Shown here in pieces: positions 36,664 through 42,573 of a stretch of DNA of 64,000 nucleotides. The position numbers were made by a program, and so were the translations under genes. Source of the DNA: Thermoplasmata archaeon (lineage in GTDB: Archaea; Thermoplasmatota; Thermoplasmata; RBG-16-68-12); the NCBI GenBank assembly GCA_036395115.1, contig DASWDU010000037.1:1-64000 (forward strand). The letters run 5' to 3'. Positions within the stretch are counted from its first letter, which is position 1; every line of letters begins with the position of its first letter. The notes below the pieces were generated by a model, which was not told the origin of the DNA, did no database searches, and saw nothing but the letters and a program-made list of their open reading frames with translations.

Positions 36664-37194
36664 GTGACGCGGCTCACGGACGCCGCCGGCGCAACGCTGT
36701 CAACGTACCGCTACGACGCGTTCGGCGCGATGCGCTCTCAAACAGGATCGAGCAACACCTACGGGTTCACATTTCGAGAACGCGAGGCCGCACTGGGTCT
36801 GTATTTCAACCGAGCGAGATACTACGATACGTCCGTCGGCCGGTTCATGACAAAGGACCCGGCGGGGATGATCGATAGTCCGAACCCATACACCTACGCG
36901 AGGAACAATCCGGCCAGCTGTATAGACCCCTCTGGGAGTCACGCGTGTTCGTGGTGGGAGTACATCGTCATTGGCTACTGGTGGTGCCGGACCCACCACA
37001 CGGACTGGGGCTGCGTACTGAACTGCGTGATTACTCTGTCTGGCAATCGACAGTGGATATTCAACTGGTGTTGGTTCATCGCCGGTGCTGTCTGTGCCTT
37101 TGGCCGGGAGCCTCGGGCATGTGCGATCGCTCTGGCCGCGTGCGTGGGGATTGAAATAGGCATGTGCATTGACACATGTACCCCACGTTTCTGA
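36664..37194 (+). CDS. Orphan Rhs 3' end with tip 4
   Basis: The open frame begins just after 36550, but the first plausible start is GTG 36664 (VTRLTDAAGATLSTYRYDAF). The core part is about 96% identical in DNA to the end of Rhs2 (32640-32890 region) and ends at DPSG. A new 85-residue tip begins at 36937 (SHACSWWEYIVIGYWWCRTH). It is Cys/Trp-rich with a hydrophobic segment (FNWCWFIAGAVCAFG) and ends in CIDTCTPRF. Without a shell or signal peptide it is a tip cassette rather than a working Rhs. Confidence 0.68.
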   Translation: MTRLTDAAGATLSTYRYDAFGAMRSQTGSSNTYGFTFREREAALGLYFNRARYYDTSVGRFMTKDPAGMIDSPNPYTYARNNPASCIDPSGSHACSWWEYIVIGYWWCRTHHTDWGCVLNCVITLSGNRQWIFNWCWFIAGAVCAFGREPRACAIALAACVGIEIGMCIDTCTPRF

Positions 37195-37204
37195 GGTGCA
37201 CGCC

Positions 37205-37390
37205 GTGAAAAGTGGCCAATGGCGCATCATCTGGTTTGCGACGTTTTTCGCGTTGGTCGTCCTTGCGACCGTAGACCTATTCTGGGGGCAACGACCATCA
37301 TGGTTCCCGCTTGTGTTTTGGCTCCTAGCGGTGTGGTCTCTATCGCTGGCCGTTGCCGCAGCAAGCGGGAAGATTTCCATAAGGGCGTAG
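37205..37390 (+). CDS. Two-span membrane protein, candidate immunity protein for Rhs tip 4
   Basis: A 61-residue protein from GTG 37205, 10 bp after the tip 4 stop, with gaggtg ahead of the start. Two spans occupy most of it: IIWFATFFALVVLATVDLFW and FPLVFWLLAVWSLSLAVAAA. Its immediate position after the tip fits the pattern of the other tip-partner pairs. No family is recognised. Confidence 0.52.
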   Translation: MKSGQWRIIWFATFFALVVLATVDLFWGQRPSWFPLVFWLLAVWSLSLAVAAASGKISIRA

Positions 37391-37502
37391 TCCTCCGCTT
37401 TTGCGCGTGGTGGTGCTGGGAGGCAGCACGAGCGCGGTTGTGGACATTATGACCGGTCTTCCCATCCCATGGGCCCTCACCGGTTCTTGATGGAGACAGT
37501 GC

Positions 37503-37832
37503 TTGACGGAGAGCCCGTGGTGGGTGCTGCCGGGAGGATTTGCGGGGATCGCAGCGTCGATCCTCTGGCTGGCCTTGTGGTTCTTCCGTGTGAGACACTC
37601 GCTCGCTGAAAAGGGTGGGAAGTATACCTCCAAAGTTATGGTAGTTCTGTCGGTTCAACCGTTATCCGGCGGAGTGTACGTGGTGCTGCGAGAGTTGACG
37701 GTCATTCAACCAGGCAGCACGGTCGACGCCGCGCTGTCACGCGCCGTTGCAGCCCTGGGTTGGATTGCCCTAGGGACTGTGGCTGCAGGAATAATGCTCG
37801 ATGCATGGACAAGGACGCGCCAATCAACCTGA
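37503..37832 (+). CDS. Small membrane protein, possible orphan immunity gene
   Basis: A 109-residue protein from TTG 37503 with GGAG about 11 nt before. The first span is FAGIAASILWLALWFF. After a basic loop (RVRHSLAEKGGKYTSK) come a weaker span and a last one (AVAALGWIALGTVAAGIML). The stop overlaps the start of the next orphan Rhs fragment (TGATG), repeating the arrangement at 33749. No tip lies immediately before it, so its cognate tip may have been lost. Confidence 0.5.
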   Translation: MTESPWWVLPGGFAGIAASILWLALWFFRVRHSLAEKGGKYTSKVMVVLSVQPLSGGVYVVLRELTVIQPGSTVDAALSRAVAALGWIALGTVAAGIMLDAWTRTRQST

Positions 37833-39256
37833 TGTCGTTGCCCTCGATGGCCTCGGAGCGTGAACGCGTCCCATCCTATCCGAACGGCGCCGTCACGACG
37901 ACGAGCTACGACAAGGCGAGCCGCGTGACGAACATCTGGACGAACCGGAGCGGGAGCGTCCTCGAGTCGTTCGCGTACACGTTCGACAAGGCGGGCAGCC
38001 GGCTCAGCATGACGGAGGCGAACGGCTCGTCCGCGAACTACCGGTACGACAACCTGTACCGGCTCCTGAACGAGAGCTACTCGAACGGCCGGTCGATCGG
38101 CTACACGTACGACGCGGACGGCAACCGGCTCACGTCGCGGGAGGTCAGGGTCGGCGGATCCCTCGTCGTCACGACGTACTCGTACGGGAAGGAAGACCAG
38201 CTCCTGAAGGCGGTGATCACGGGCGGGGCGACGACGACGTACACGCACGACAGGGACGGGAACCAAAAAACGAGCGTCACCGGCTCGGCCACGACGACGT
38301 ACGCGTACGACATCGAGAACCGCCTCACGTCGGTCACGACCTCGTCCTCAACGAGCACGTACGGCTACTCGGCGGACGGCCGGCGCCTGAAGCGGGTGTC
38401 GGGCGGCACGGCGACGTACTTCGGGAACGACCCCATGAGCCCGAGCGGGTATGATGACACGATCGAGGAATACACGTCGACGGGCACGAAGACCGCCACC
38501 TATCTCCACGGGATTGGCGTCGACGAACTCCTCGGCTACAAGACGACCGCGTGGTACTACTATCATGGGGACGCCCTTGGGAGCGTCACGCGAGCGACAG
38601 ACTCGGCCGGGGCGATGTCGTCGACGTATCGATACGACGCCTTCGGGGCAATCCGGGCCCAGAGCGGAATTTCGAACACGTACGGCTTCACCTCACGGGA
38701 AAACGAAGCGTCGCTCCTGTACTACCGAGCTCGCTACTATGACCCATCCCCAGGCCGGTTCACCTCGTCGGACCCGTCGGGCATGGCGGACGGACCGAAC
38801 CTCTACGCGTACGCGGGCGGGAATCCCGTGAACCGCGTCGATCCGTCCGGACGGTGGTTCGAGGGCTGCAGCGGCTGGGAGTGCCACTATGGGACTGGAC
38901 AACCGGGTGGCGGAGGAAGCTCGGCTAGTTCGAGCGGTGAAACCGGGACCTACACGTCGGCGTACTGCGACGGATGGGCCGTGGCCCGTGGCCTCTGCAT
39001 CCCTTCAAACAACGCGCCGGACGCGTCTCTAACCTCGACGAGCAGCAGTGGGAGCGCGCCGAGGGGGACGTGCACGAACTGGGGCGCTGTCGCCGCAGGC
39101 GTGGGATTAATCGCGCTTGTTGTTTTTTTCGCAGTTGTGGCCACAATCTTCGCCCCGGAGATTTGGCTCGAACCTCACGTGTGGATTTTTTTCGGCGGGC
39201 TGGTCGTGATGGGGCTCCTTGCGATCGGTATCGGCATGAACCAGCAGTGCTCTTAG
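37832..39256 (+). CDS. Orphan Rhs 3' end with tip 5
   Basis: About 474 residues. ATG 37832 overlaps the previous stop (TGATG). The first 15 codons include the 34-bp repeat shared with the OsmC fragment (SMASERERVPS). Rhs homology then starts at YPNGAVTTTSYDKASRVTNI and matches Rhs2 closely through several YD repeats to NPVNRVDPSG. The 134-residue tip begins at 38852 (RWFEGCSGWECHYGTGQPGG): a Gly/Ser linker, a Cys-containing part and two C-terminal spans (AAGVGLIALVVFFAVVATIF, VWIFFGGLVVMGLLAIGIG). It is the longest orphan end here. Confidence 0.75.
   Translation: MSLPSMASERERVPSYPNGAVTTTSYDKASRVTNIWTNRSGSVLESFAYTFDKAGSRLSMTEANGSSANYRYDNLYRLLNESYSNGRSIGYTYDADGNRLTSREVRVGGSLVVTTYSYGKEDQLLKAVITGGATTTYTHDRDGNQKTSVTGSATTTYAYDIENRLTSVTTSSSTSTYGYSADGRRLKRVSGGTATYFGNDPMSPSGYDDTIEEYTSTGTKTATYLHGIGVDELLGYKTTAWYYYHGDALGSVTRATDSAGAMSSTYRYDAFGAIRAQSGISNTYGFTSRENEASLLYYRARYYDPSPGRFTSSDPSGMADGPNLYAYAGGNPVNRVDPSGRWFEGCSGWECHYGTGQPGGGGSSASSSGETGTYTSAYCDGWAVARGLCIPSNNAPDASLTSTSSSGSAPRGTCTNWGAVAAGVGLIALVVFFAVVATIFAPEIWLEPHVWIFFGGLVVMGLLAIGIGMNQQCS
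37843..37876 (+). repeat. Exact 34-bp repeat, copy 2
   Basis: Identical to 25615-25648 and in the same frame. It lies between the end of a membrane-protein gene and the point where Rhs homology begins, so it marks a recombination junction. Confidence 0.7.
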
Positions 39257-39271
39257 TGAAGGTCGGGTCTC

Positions 39272-39619
39272 ATGCTGGACGTGCTTGCTGCCGTGCTACT
39301 AACCGCGTGGGTGCTGGTTCTCCTATGGCAGGTTATGCGGGGTGCGGTCTCGCCAAAGGTTGTGTCCCGGCTGTCGGGCAATCCCAAGCTGATCGCGGGC
39401 TACTTCCGAGTGGCGCAGATTCTAGTATTTGCAGCGATTGGGCTAGGTATCGTTGTGGCCTTCCTGCTAATCCTCGTCCTGGAAAATTTTCCCGGAGTCG
39501 GCGTGTTATGGGGAGTAGCCGCCCTGAGCATCGGGGCGTACCTGCTGTCCCGGCGACTGGCCCAGACAGCTTTGGCGGCCGAGAGCGCGGGTGCCCCTCG
39601 TCAATCGCAAACGAAATGA
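39272..39619 (+). CDS. Three-span membrane protein, candidate immunity protein for Rhs tip 5
   Basis: A 115-residue protein starting 16 bp after the tip 5 stop. Spans: LAAVLLTAWVLVLLWQVM, ILVFAAIGLGIVVAFLLILV and VGVLWGVAALSIGAYLLS, with a polar tail (RLAQTALAAESAGAPRQSQT). A conserved-looking basic loop (SPKVVSRLSGNPKLIAGYF) separates spans 1 and 2. The role is inferred from tight linkage to the tip. Confidence 0.57.
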   Translation: MLDVLAAVLLTAWVLVLLWQVMRGAVSPKVVSRLSGNPKLIAGYFRVAQILVFAAIGLGIVVAFLLILVLENFPGVGVLWGVAALSIGAYLLSRRLAQTALAAESAGAPRQSQTK

Positions 39620-39684
39620 TCCGGCCGTTCCGAGCGATCAGACCGAAACCGGTCGTCCTTAACACATGACATCCTCCCGGGCCT

Positions 39685-39783
39685 CCTGCGTCCTGAAGTA
39701 CCGCCTCAGTACCAGGACATCCGGAACTACGACGGCTCGTGGACGGAGTGGGGGAACCTCGTGCGGACGCCGATCGAGAGGTG
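39685..39783 (+). repeat. Rhodanese 3'-end copy E
   Basis: The shortest 3' copy. It begins near the HTWFVLK codons (gcctcctgcgtcctgaagtac), has a small deletion after taccgcctc, and is then almost identical to the intact gene over the last 60 bp to a TGA. It separates the Rhs block from the next VapBC unit. Confidence 0.82.
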
Positions 39784-39792
39784 AGGATCGGC

Positions 39793-40260
39793 CTAGTACC
39801 CCTCGACGGTCAGGCCCACCGCATGCGAAATCTCCATGAGGTCTCGATCCCTCGTGACGAGCGTGTGCCCTCCTTGGATCACGATCCCCGCGATCATCGT
39901 ATCGAGGTGGCCTTTCGACCTTCCGAGCCGCATGAGCTCCGCGCGGATCTCCGCGGCCTTGACCGAAGCGCTTTCGTCGAACGGCAGCACGGTGAGGCGG
40001 GAGGCGAAGGCGCGGAAAGCAGCGGCCTCCGAACGGGACCGCGCGAAGAGGAGGCCCGCGGTGATCTCGTAGAGGACCGGGGCCGTGAGGAACCGAGTGT
40101 CGCCGCGCGTCTCGATCTCTTTCGCCTTTGCGACAGCGAGTCGGTCCGACCGGAGCAGGTCGATGATGAAGTTCGCGTCGAAGGTGATCCCCAGAGCCTC
40201 ACCGTCGAATTGGGGGCCGGTGCTCCTGCGCCTCGATATCCTCGTCCCGCATTCGAGCAA
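39793..40260 (-). CDS. vapC: VapC-type PIN-domain toxin
   Basis: PIN-domain ribonuclease of a toxin-antitoxin pair. Motifs: ITFDANFIIDLLRSD (first Asp), LYEITAGLLF (Glu), and HLDTMIAGIVIQGGHTLVTR then DRDLMEI (late Asp residues). ATG 40260 gives an N-terminal extension overlapping vapB by about 60 nt; true translation may start near 40200 at a non-ATG codon just before GITFDANF. It has the correct length and all acidic residues, so it is probably active. The unit lies between rhodanese copies E and F. Confidence 0.82.
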   Translation of the reverse strand: MLECGTRISRRRSTGPQFDGEALGITFDANFIIDLLRSDRLAVAKAKEIETRGDTRFLTAPVLYEITAGLLFARSRSEAAAFRAFASRLTVLPFDESASVKAAEIRAELMRLGRSKGHLDTMIAGIVIQGGHTLVTRDRDLMEISHAVGLTVEGY

Positions 40261-40438
40261 TCGCTGCAGCGAGCTGGTCCACGGACTTGCGGTCGAACAG
40301 CCCCCGGAGGTCGAGCAGGGACGGCTCGCGGCCTCCCAAGATACGGTTGATTACGTCGGAGAAACTCTCCCCCGGTCGTTTCGCCGCTTTGAGCTTCACG
40401 TACGCGGAGTCTTCGAGGGAAATCGTCTTCGTACCCAT
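40199..40438 (-). CDS. vapB: VapB-type antitoxin (UPF0330/DUF217-like)
   Basis: A 79-residue protein from ATG 40438 (MGTKTISLEDSAYVKLKAAK, then [16 protein letters not shown]). It is the same family as the orphan antitoxin at 25856-26092. Its C-terminal part (LDLRGLFDRKSVDQLAAAIA) contacts the toxin in related pairs. It lies upstream of vapC on the same strand, with a TATA-like box and ACAC-rich direct repeats about 20-30 nt before the start. Confidence 0.83.
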   Translation of the reverse strand: MGTKTISLEDSAYVKLKAAKRPGESFSDVINRILGGREPSLLDLRGLFDRKSVDQLAAAIARMRDEDIEAQEHRPPIRR

Positions 40439-40440
40439 GC

Positions 40441-40470
40441 ACCTGTGTATGTGTTTCTGTGTATATAACC
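40441..40470 (-). promoter_or_regulatory. TATA-like box and ACACA repeats upstream of vapB
   Basis: On the minus strand TTATATAC (40461-40468) is followed by repeated acaca/acacat motifs up to the start codon at 40438. These repeats overlap the expected transcription start and are candidate autorepression sites. Confidence 0.42.
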
Positions 40471-40491
40471 GTGTCGTGGACAAGCCTGCAC

Positions 40492-40658
40492 GGGTGACAC
40501 GGCCGAGGGGACACTATCGCCACCTCCCGGGTCGAAGACCGGTCGTCGTACACGTGGTTCCTCCTGAAGGACTTCCGCGGCTACCCGAACGTCCGGAACT
40601 ATGACGGCTCGTGGACGGAGTGGGGGAACCTCGTGCGGACGCCGATCGAAAGCCGTGA
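40492..40658 (+). repeat. Rhodanese 3'-end copy F
   Basis: Runs from about codon 228 (gtgacacggccgagg, degenerate) to the stop codon TGA. The loop region is diverged (ctatcgccacctcccgggtc). From tacccgaacgtcc onward only a few differences from the intact gene are seen. Confidence 0.84.
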
Positions 40659-40770
40659 GGCATCCGCAAAGCGTTTCGCCTCTCGCGAGATGACATCGGC
40701 TCGTGGCGGTTCCGGTAGGCCGCGCTTAGTCCGACCGAATCTGCTTGGGCGGTCCTGTGCGAACACTTAA

Positions 40771-40788
40771 GTACGTGACTACACGTAC
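40771..40788. promoter_or_regulatory. Palindromic operator upstream of vapB (GTACGTG-N4-CACGTAC)
   Basis: A perfect 7-bp inverted repeat with a 4-base spacer, between a TATA-like acttaagt and the ATG at 40797. Its position over the expected transcription start fits autorepression by the RHH antitoxin. Confidence 0.6.
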
Positions 40789-40796
40789 AATCCACG

Positions 40797-41039
40797 ATGG
40801 CCAATCTTACCCTCAGCGTCCCCGACGACCTCTACGAGGAAATGAAGAAACATCCCGAAATCCGCTGGAGCGAGGTCGCCCGCCAAGCACTTGCAAAGAA
40901 ACTCGAGGACCTGCGCCGGCTCGATGCCTTGCTTAGCGGAAGTAGGCTCACAGAGCGGGACGTCGGGGACGTCGCCGACTCGGTCAAGGAGGGCGTCTGG
41001 AAGAAGCATCGGAAGAGGAAGAGCACGGGGTCTAGGTGA
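40797..41039 (+). CDS. vapB: VapB-type ribbon-helix-helix antitoxin
   Basis: An 80-residue protein: MANLTLSVPDDLYEEMKKHP then EIRWSEVARQALAKKL is a clear RHH DNA-binding fold with a conserved Trp-Ser-Glu turn. The tail (LTERDVGDVADSVKEGVWKK) should occupy the toxin active site. It has its own palindromic operator and is followed by a damaged PIN toxin gene on the same strand. Confidence 0.85.
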   Translation: MANLTLSVPDDLYEEMKKHPEIRWSEVARQALAKKLEDLRRLDALLSGSRLTERDVGDVADSVKEGVWKKHRKRKSTGSR

Positions 41040-41045
41040 TGAATC

Positions 41046-41467
41046 CTGAAGCTCGTGCTCGACGCGAACATCCTCATCGCAGCCTTGCTGCGCGACTCCA
41101 CGACCCGACGTCTCGTAGTCGTCGGCGGCCACGAGTTGCATGCACCCGACTACTTGTTCGACGAAATCGACGCCCATCGCGACGAGCTGTCGAAGCGTAG
41201 CGGCCAGCCTCCGAACGTCTTTGGGAAGCCCTGCGAATCCTTCGGGCGCACGTTGTCGAACACGAAGCGGCGGACTACGACAATTGGCTCGAGAAAGCCC
41301 AAAGCCTCCTCCGAGGTCGAGATCCGAAGGACATTCCGTATGTGGCTCTTGCCCTCGCGCTCCAAGCGGATGGGATCTGGACGGAGGATAGAGGGCTCGT
41401 CGCTCTGGAAGGCCTCCCTGTATACCGGACCGCGGACCTAGTTCGCCTCGGATCGCGCAGCGGATGA
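41046..41467 (+). pseudogene. Frameshifted VapC-type PIN toxin
   Basis: The first part in one frame reads LKLVLDANILIAALLRDSTT; the usual start codon is absent (CTG at 41046, GTG at 41055). Near 41205-41212 the coding frame changes, and continuity resumes as ERLWEALRILRAHVVEHEAA, then DPKDIPYVALALALQADGIW and TEDRGL, ending at 41467. Together the two frames make a normal-length PIN protein with all acidic motifs, so a single indel has broken it. A sequencing error cannot be excluded. Confidence 0.72.
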
Positions 41468-41495
41468 GGATGTGACCTGAGGTGGCCCGGGATTG

Positions 41496-41692
41496 GACGA
41501 GCTGAAGGCGCTATCCGCGCCGAAAGGCGTGACCCCGGACAAAGGAGGTCATCGCCTGTTGCCGGATCGGGGAACGGTCGTCGCACCCGTGGTTCGTCCT
41601 GAAGTACCTCCTGGGCTACCCGGACGTCCGGAACTATGACGGCTCGTGGACGGAGTGGGGGGAACCTCGCTCGCACGCCGATCGAGAAGTGA
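41496..41692 (+). repeat. Rhodanese 3'-end copy G
   Basis: The longest copy, from about codon 217 (gacgagctgaaggcgc) to the stop. Single-base insertions (gacaaaggaggtc; gtggggggaac) break the frame. The loop CRIGERSS is recognisable as tgttgccggatcggggaacgg. It is the last good copy; PIN/AbrB genes follow. Confidence 0.86.
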
Positions 41693-41714
41693 AACGACTT
41701 CCAAGCTACGGAAC

Positions 41715-42122
41715 CTACGGCGGCGGCCAGACCCGGAGGAGCCCCGAAACCCGGTCGAACACCCGGTCCTCAGAGAGAATCTCCCTTTCCCCCGCTTCCA
41801 GCGCAGCCGCGGCGTGGATTGAATCCCTCGGGCGCATCGGCAACGATCGGTAGAGGTCCGCTGCGCGGCGCAACACGGCGAGGTCCACGCGGAGCCAGGT
41901 GAGATTCGGGAACACCAGCAGCTCCGCCCCCTTCGCAATCGAATCTTCGGGCCCGAGCAGACGACGCACGACGTAGACGACCTCGTCCCACGTCAGGGTC
42001 GCCGTGGATACTTTTCGGGCCCCGCTCGCAAGGGATTCGAGGAATCGTGCCGCCGCCGGGACCGGGGGGATGCGCTCTGTATGGAGGACGGGCACAAGAA
42101 AGAGCCCCGCATCCGCGTACAT
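41715..42122 (-). CDS. PIN-domain toxin paired with AbrB-type antitoxin
   Basis: A 135-residue PIN protein from ATG 42122, which shares its A with the stop of the AbrB gene (TGATG). Motifs: [16 protein letters not shown] (first Asp), [16 protein letters not shown] (Glu/Asp), and [20 protein letters not shown] then LSEDRVFD (late acidic residues). Predicted RNase toxin translated by coupling to the antitoxin. It looks intact and is not on the same strand as the neighbouring VapBC pair. Confidence 0.83.
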   Translation of the reverse strand: MYADAGLFLVPVLHTERIPPVPAAARFLESLASGARKVSTATLTWDEVVYVVRRLLGPEDSIAKGAELLVFPNLTWLRVDLAVLRRAADLYRSLPMRPRDSIHAAAALEAGEREILSEDRVFDRVSGLLRVWPPP

Positions 42123-42211
42123 CAACGGCCCGAGTCCTTGTACTCGTCATCGAGGACCGATTTCCAATTCACCCGCTTCCGGAGCTTCTTCCCTTTGACG
42201 GAAAGGAAGCG
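42122..42211 (-). repeat. Shared 90-bp 3' gene tail, copy 1 (end of AbrB gene)
   Basis: Encodes RFLSVKGKKLRKRVNWKSVL then DDEYKDSGR and stop. The end of the unrelated gene at 44154-44243 encodes RFRSVKGKKRRKRADWKSVL then DDEYKVPGR and stop, in the same orientation, with clear DNA similarity. Confidence 0.75.
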
Positions 42212-42364
42212 CGCGACGAACTCCTGAGGGCTCGGCTCCGGTCTCACCACGATCGTGTCGTCCTCGACCTCGAAGTTGAGGATCGCGCCCTCCGTGAGGC
42301 TGAGCCTCTCACGGATGTCCTTCGGGATCACAACCTGGCCCTTCGGCCCGAGCTTGCGCTTCAT
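42122..42364 (-). CDS. AbrB/SpoVT-type antitoxin
   Basis: An 80-residue protein. MKRKLGPKGQVVIPKDIRER then LSLTEGAILNFEVEDDTIVV is the swapped-hairpin AbrB DNA-binding domain. The tail from about residue 52 (RFLSVKGKKLRKRVNWKSVL then DDEYKDSGR) contacts the PIN toxin in such pairs. The same tail ends the nucleotidyltransferase-like protein at 44154-44840. ATG 42364 lies just behind a set of TTCCTAC half-sites that probably form its operator. Confidence 0.85.
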   Translation of the reverse strand: MKRKLGPKGQVVIPKDIRERLSLTEGAILNFEVEDDTIVVRPEPSPQEFVARFLSVKGKKLRKRVNWKSVLDDEYKDSGR

Positions 42365-42391
42365 TCCTACCCAGAAGTAGGAATTCCTACT
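42363..42391. promoter_or_regulatory. TTCCTAC half-sites forming the AbrB operator
   Basis: A perfect 16-bp palindrome (agtaggaattcctact, 42376-42391) plus a third half-site (attcctac, 42363-42370) that makes a second inverted pair with it. All lie just upstream of the antitoxin ATG and beside a TATA-like tatttgta on the minus strand. Multiple half-sites suit cooperative autorepression. Confidence 0.6.
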
Positions 42392-42445
42392 ACAAATACC
42401 CTCTCCTCCCGACGGCTCGGCCGGAGATCGCATGCCCCTGGCTGA

Positions 42446-42476
42446 GAGGTCATCGCCTCTTGCCCGCTCGGGGAGC
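42446..42476 (+). repeat. Possible rhodanese relic I
   Basis: About 30 bases (gaggtcatcgcc..gctcggggag) resemble the loop-coding region of copy G with about four mismatches. It is too short to be certain. The surrounding 42392-42573 holds no gene I can support. Confidence 0.3.
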
Positions 42477-42573
42477 CATGAGCGACCCGCGATGGACCAC
42501 GATAGGCTCGGTGCCCGAGAATTCAGGTAGCGCTTAAGAGAACGAACCGCATGCCTCGAGACAGCGAGGGCGT

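Noticed and set aside
13100-38500. Tandem-repeat or CRISPR-like appearance of repeated acgtacgac motifs
   Set aside because: The periodicity comes from YD-repeat codons in Rhs genes. There are no uniform spacers and no cas genes.
8735-41700. Search for an integrase, transposase or tRNA gene that would explain the island
   Set aside because: No tyrosine or serine recombinase, DDE transposase or tRNA was recognised in either strand, so the array was not called a classical integrative element or IS.
42446-42476. Calling the short rhodanese-like stretch a definite ninth copy
   Set aside because: About 30 bases with several mismatches is too little; listed only as a low-confidence relic.
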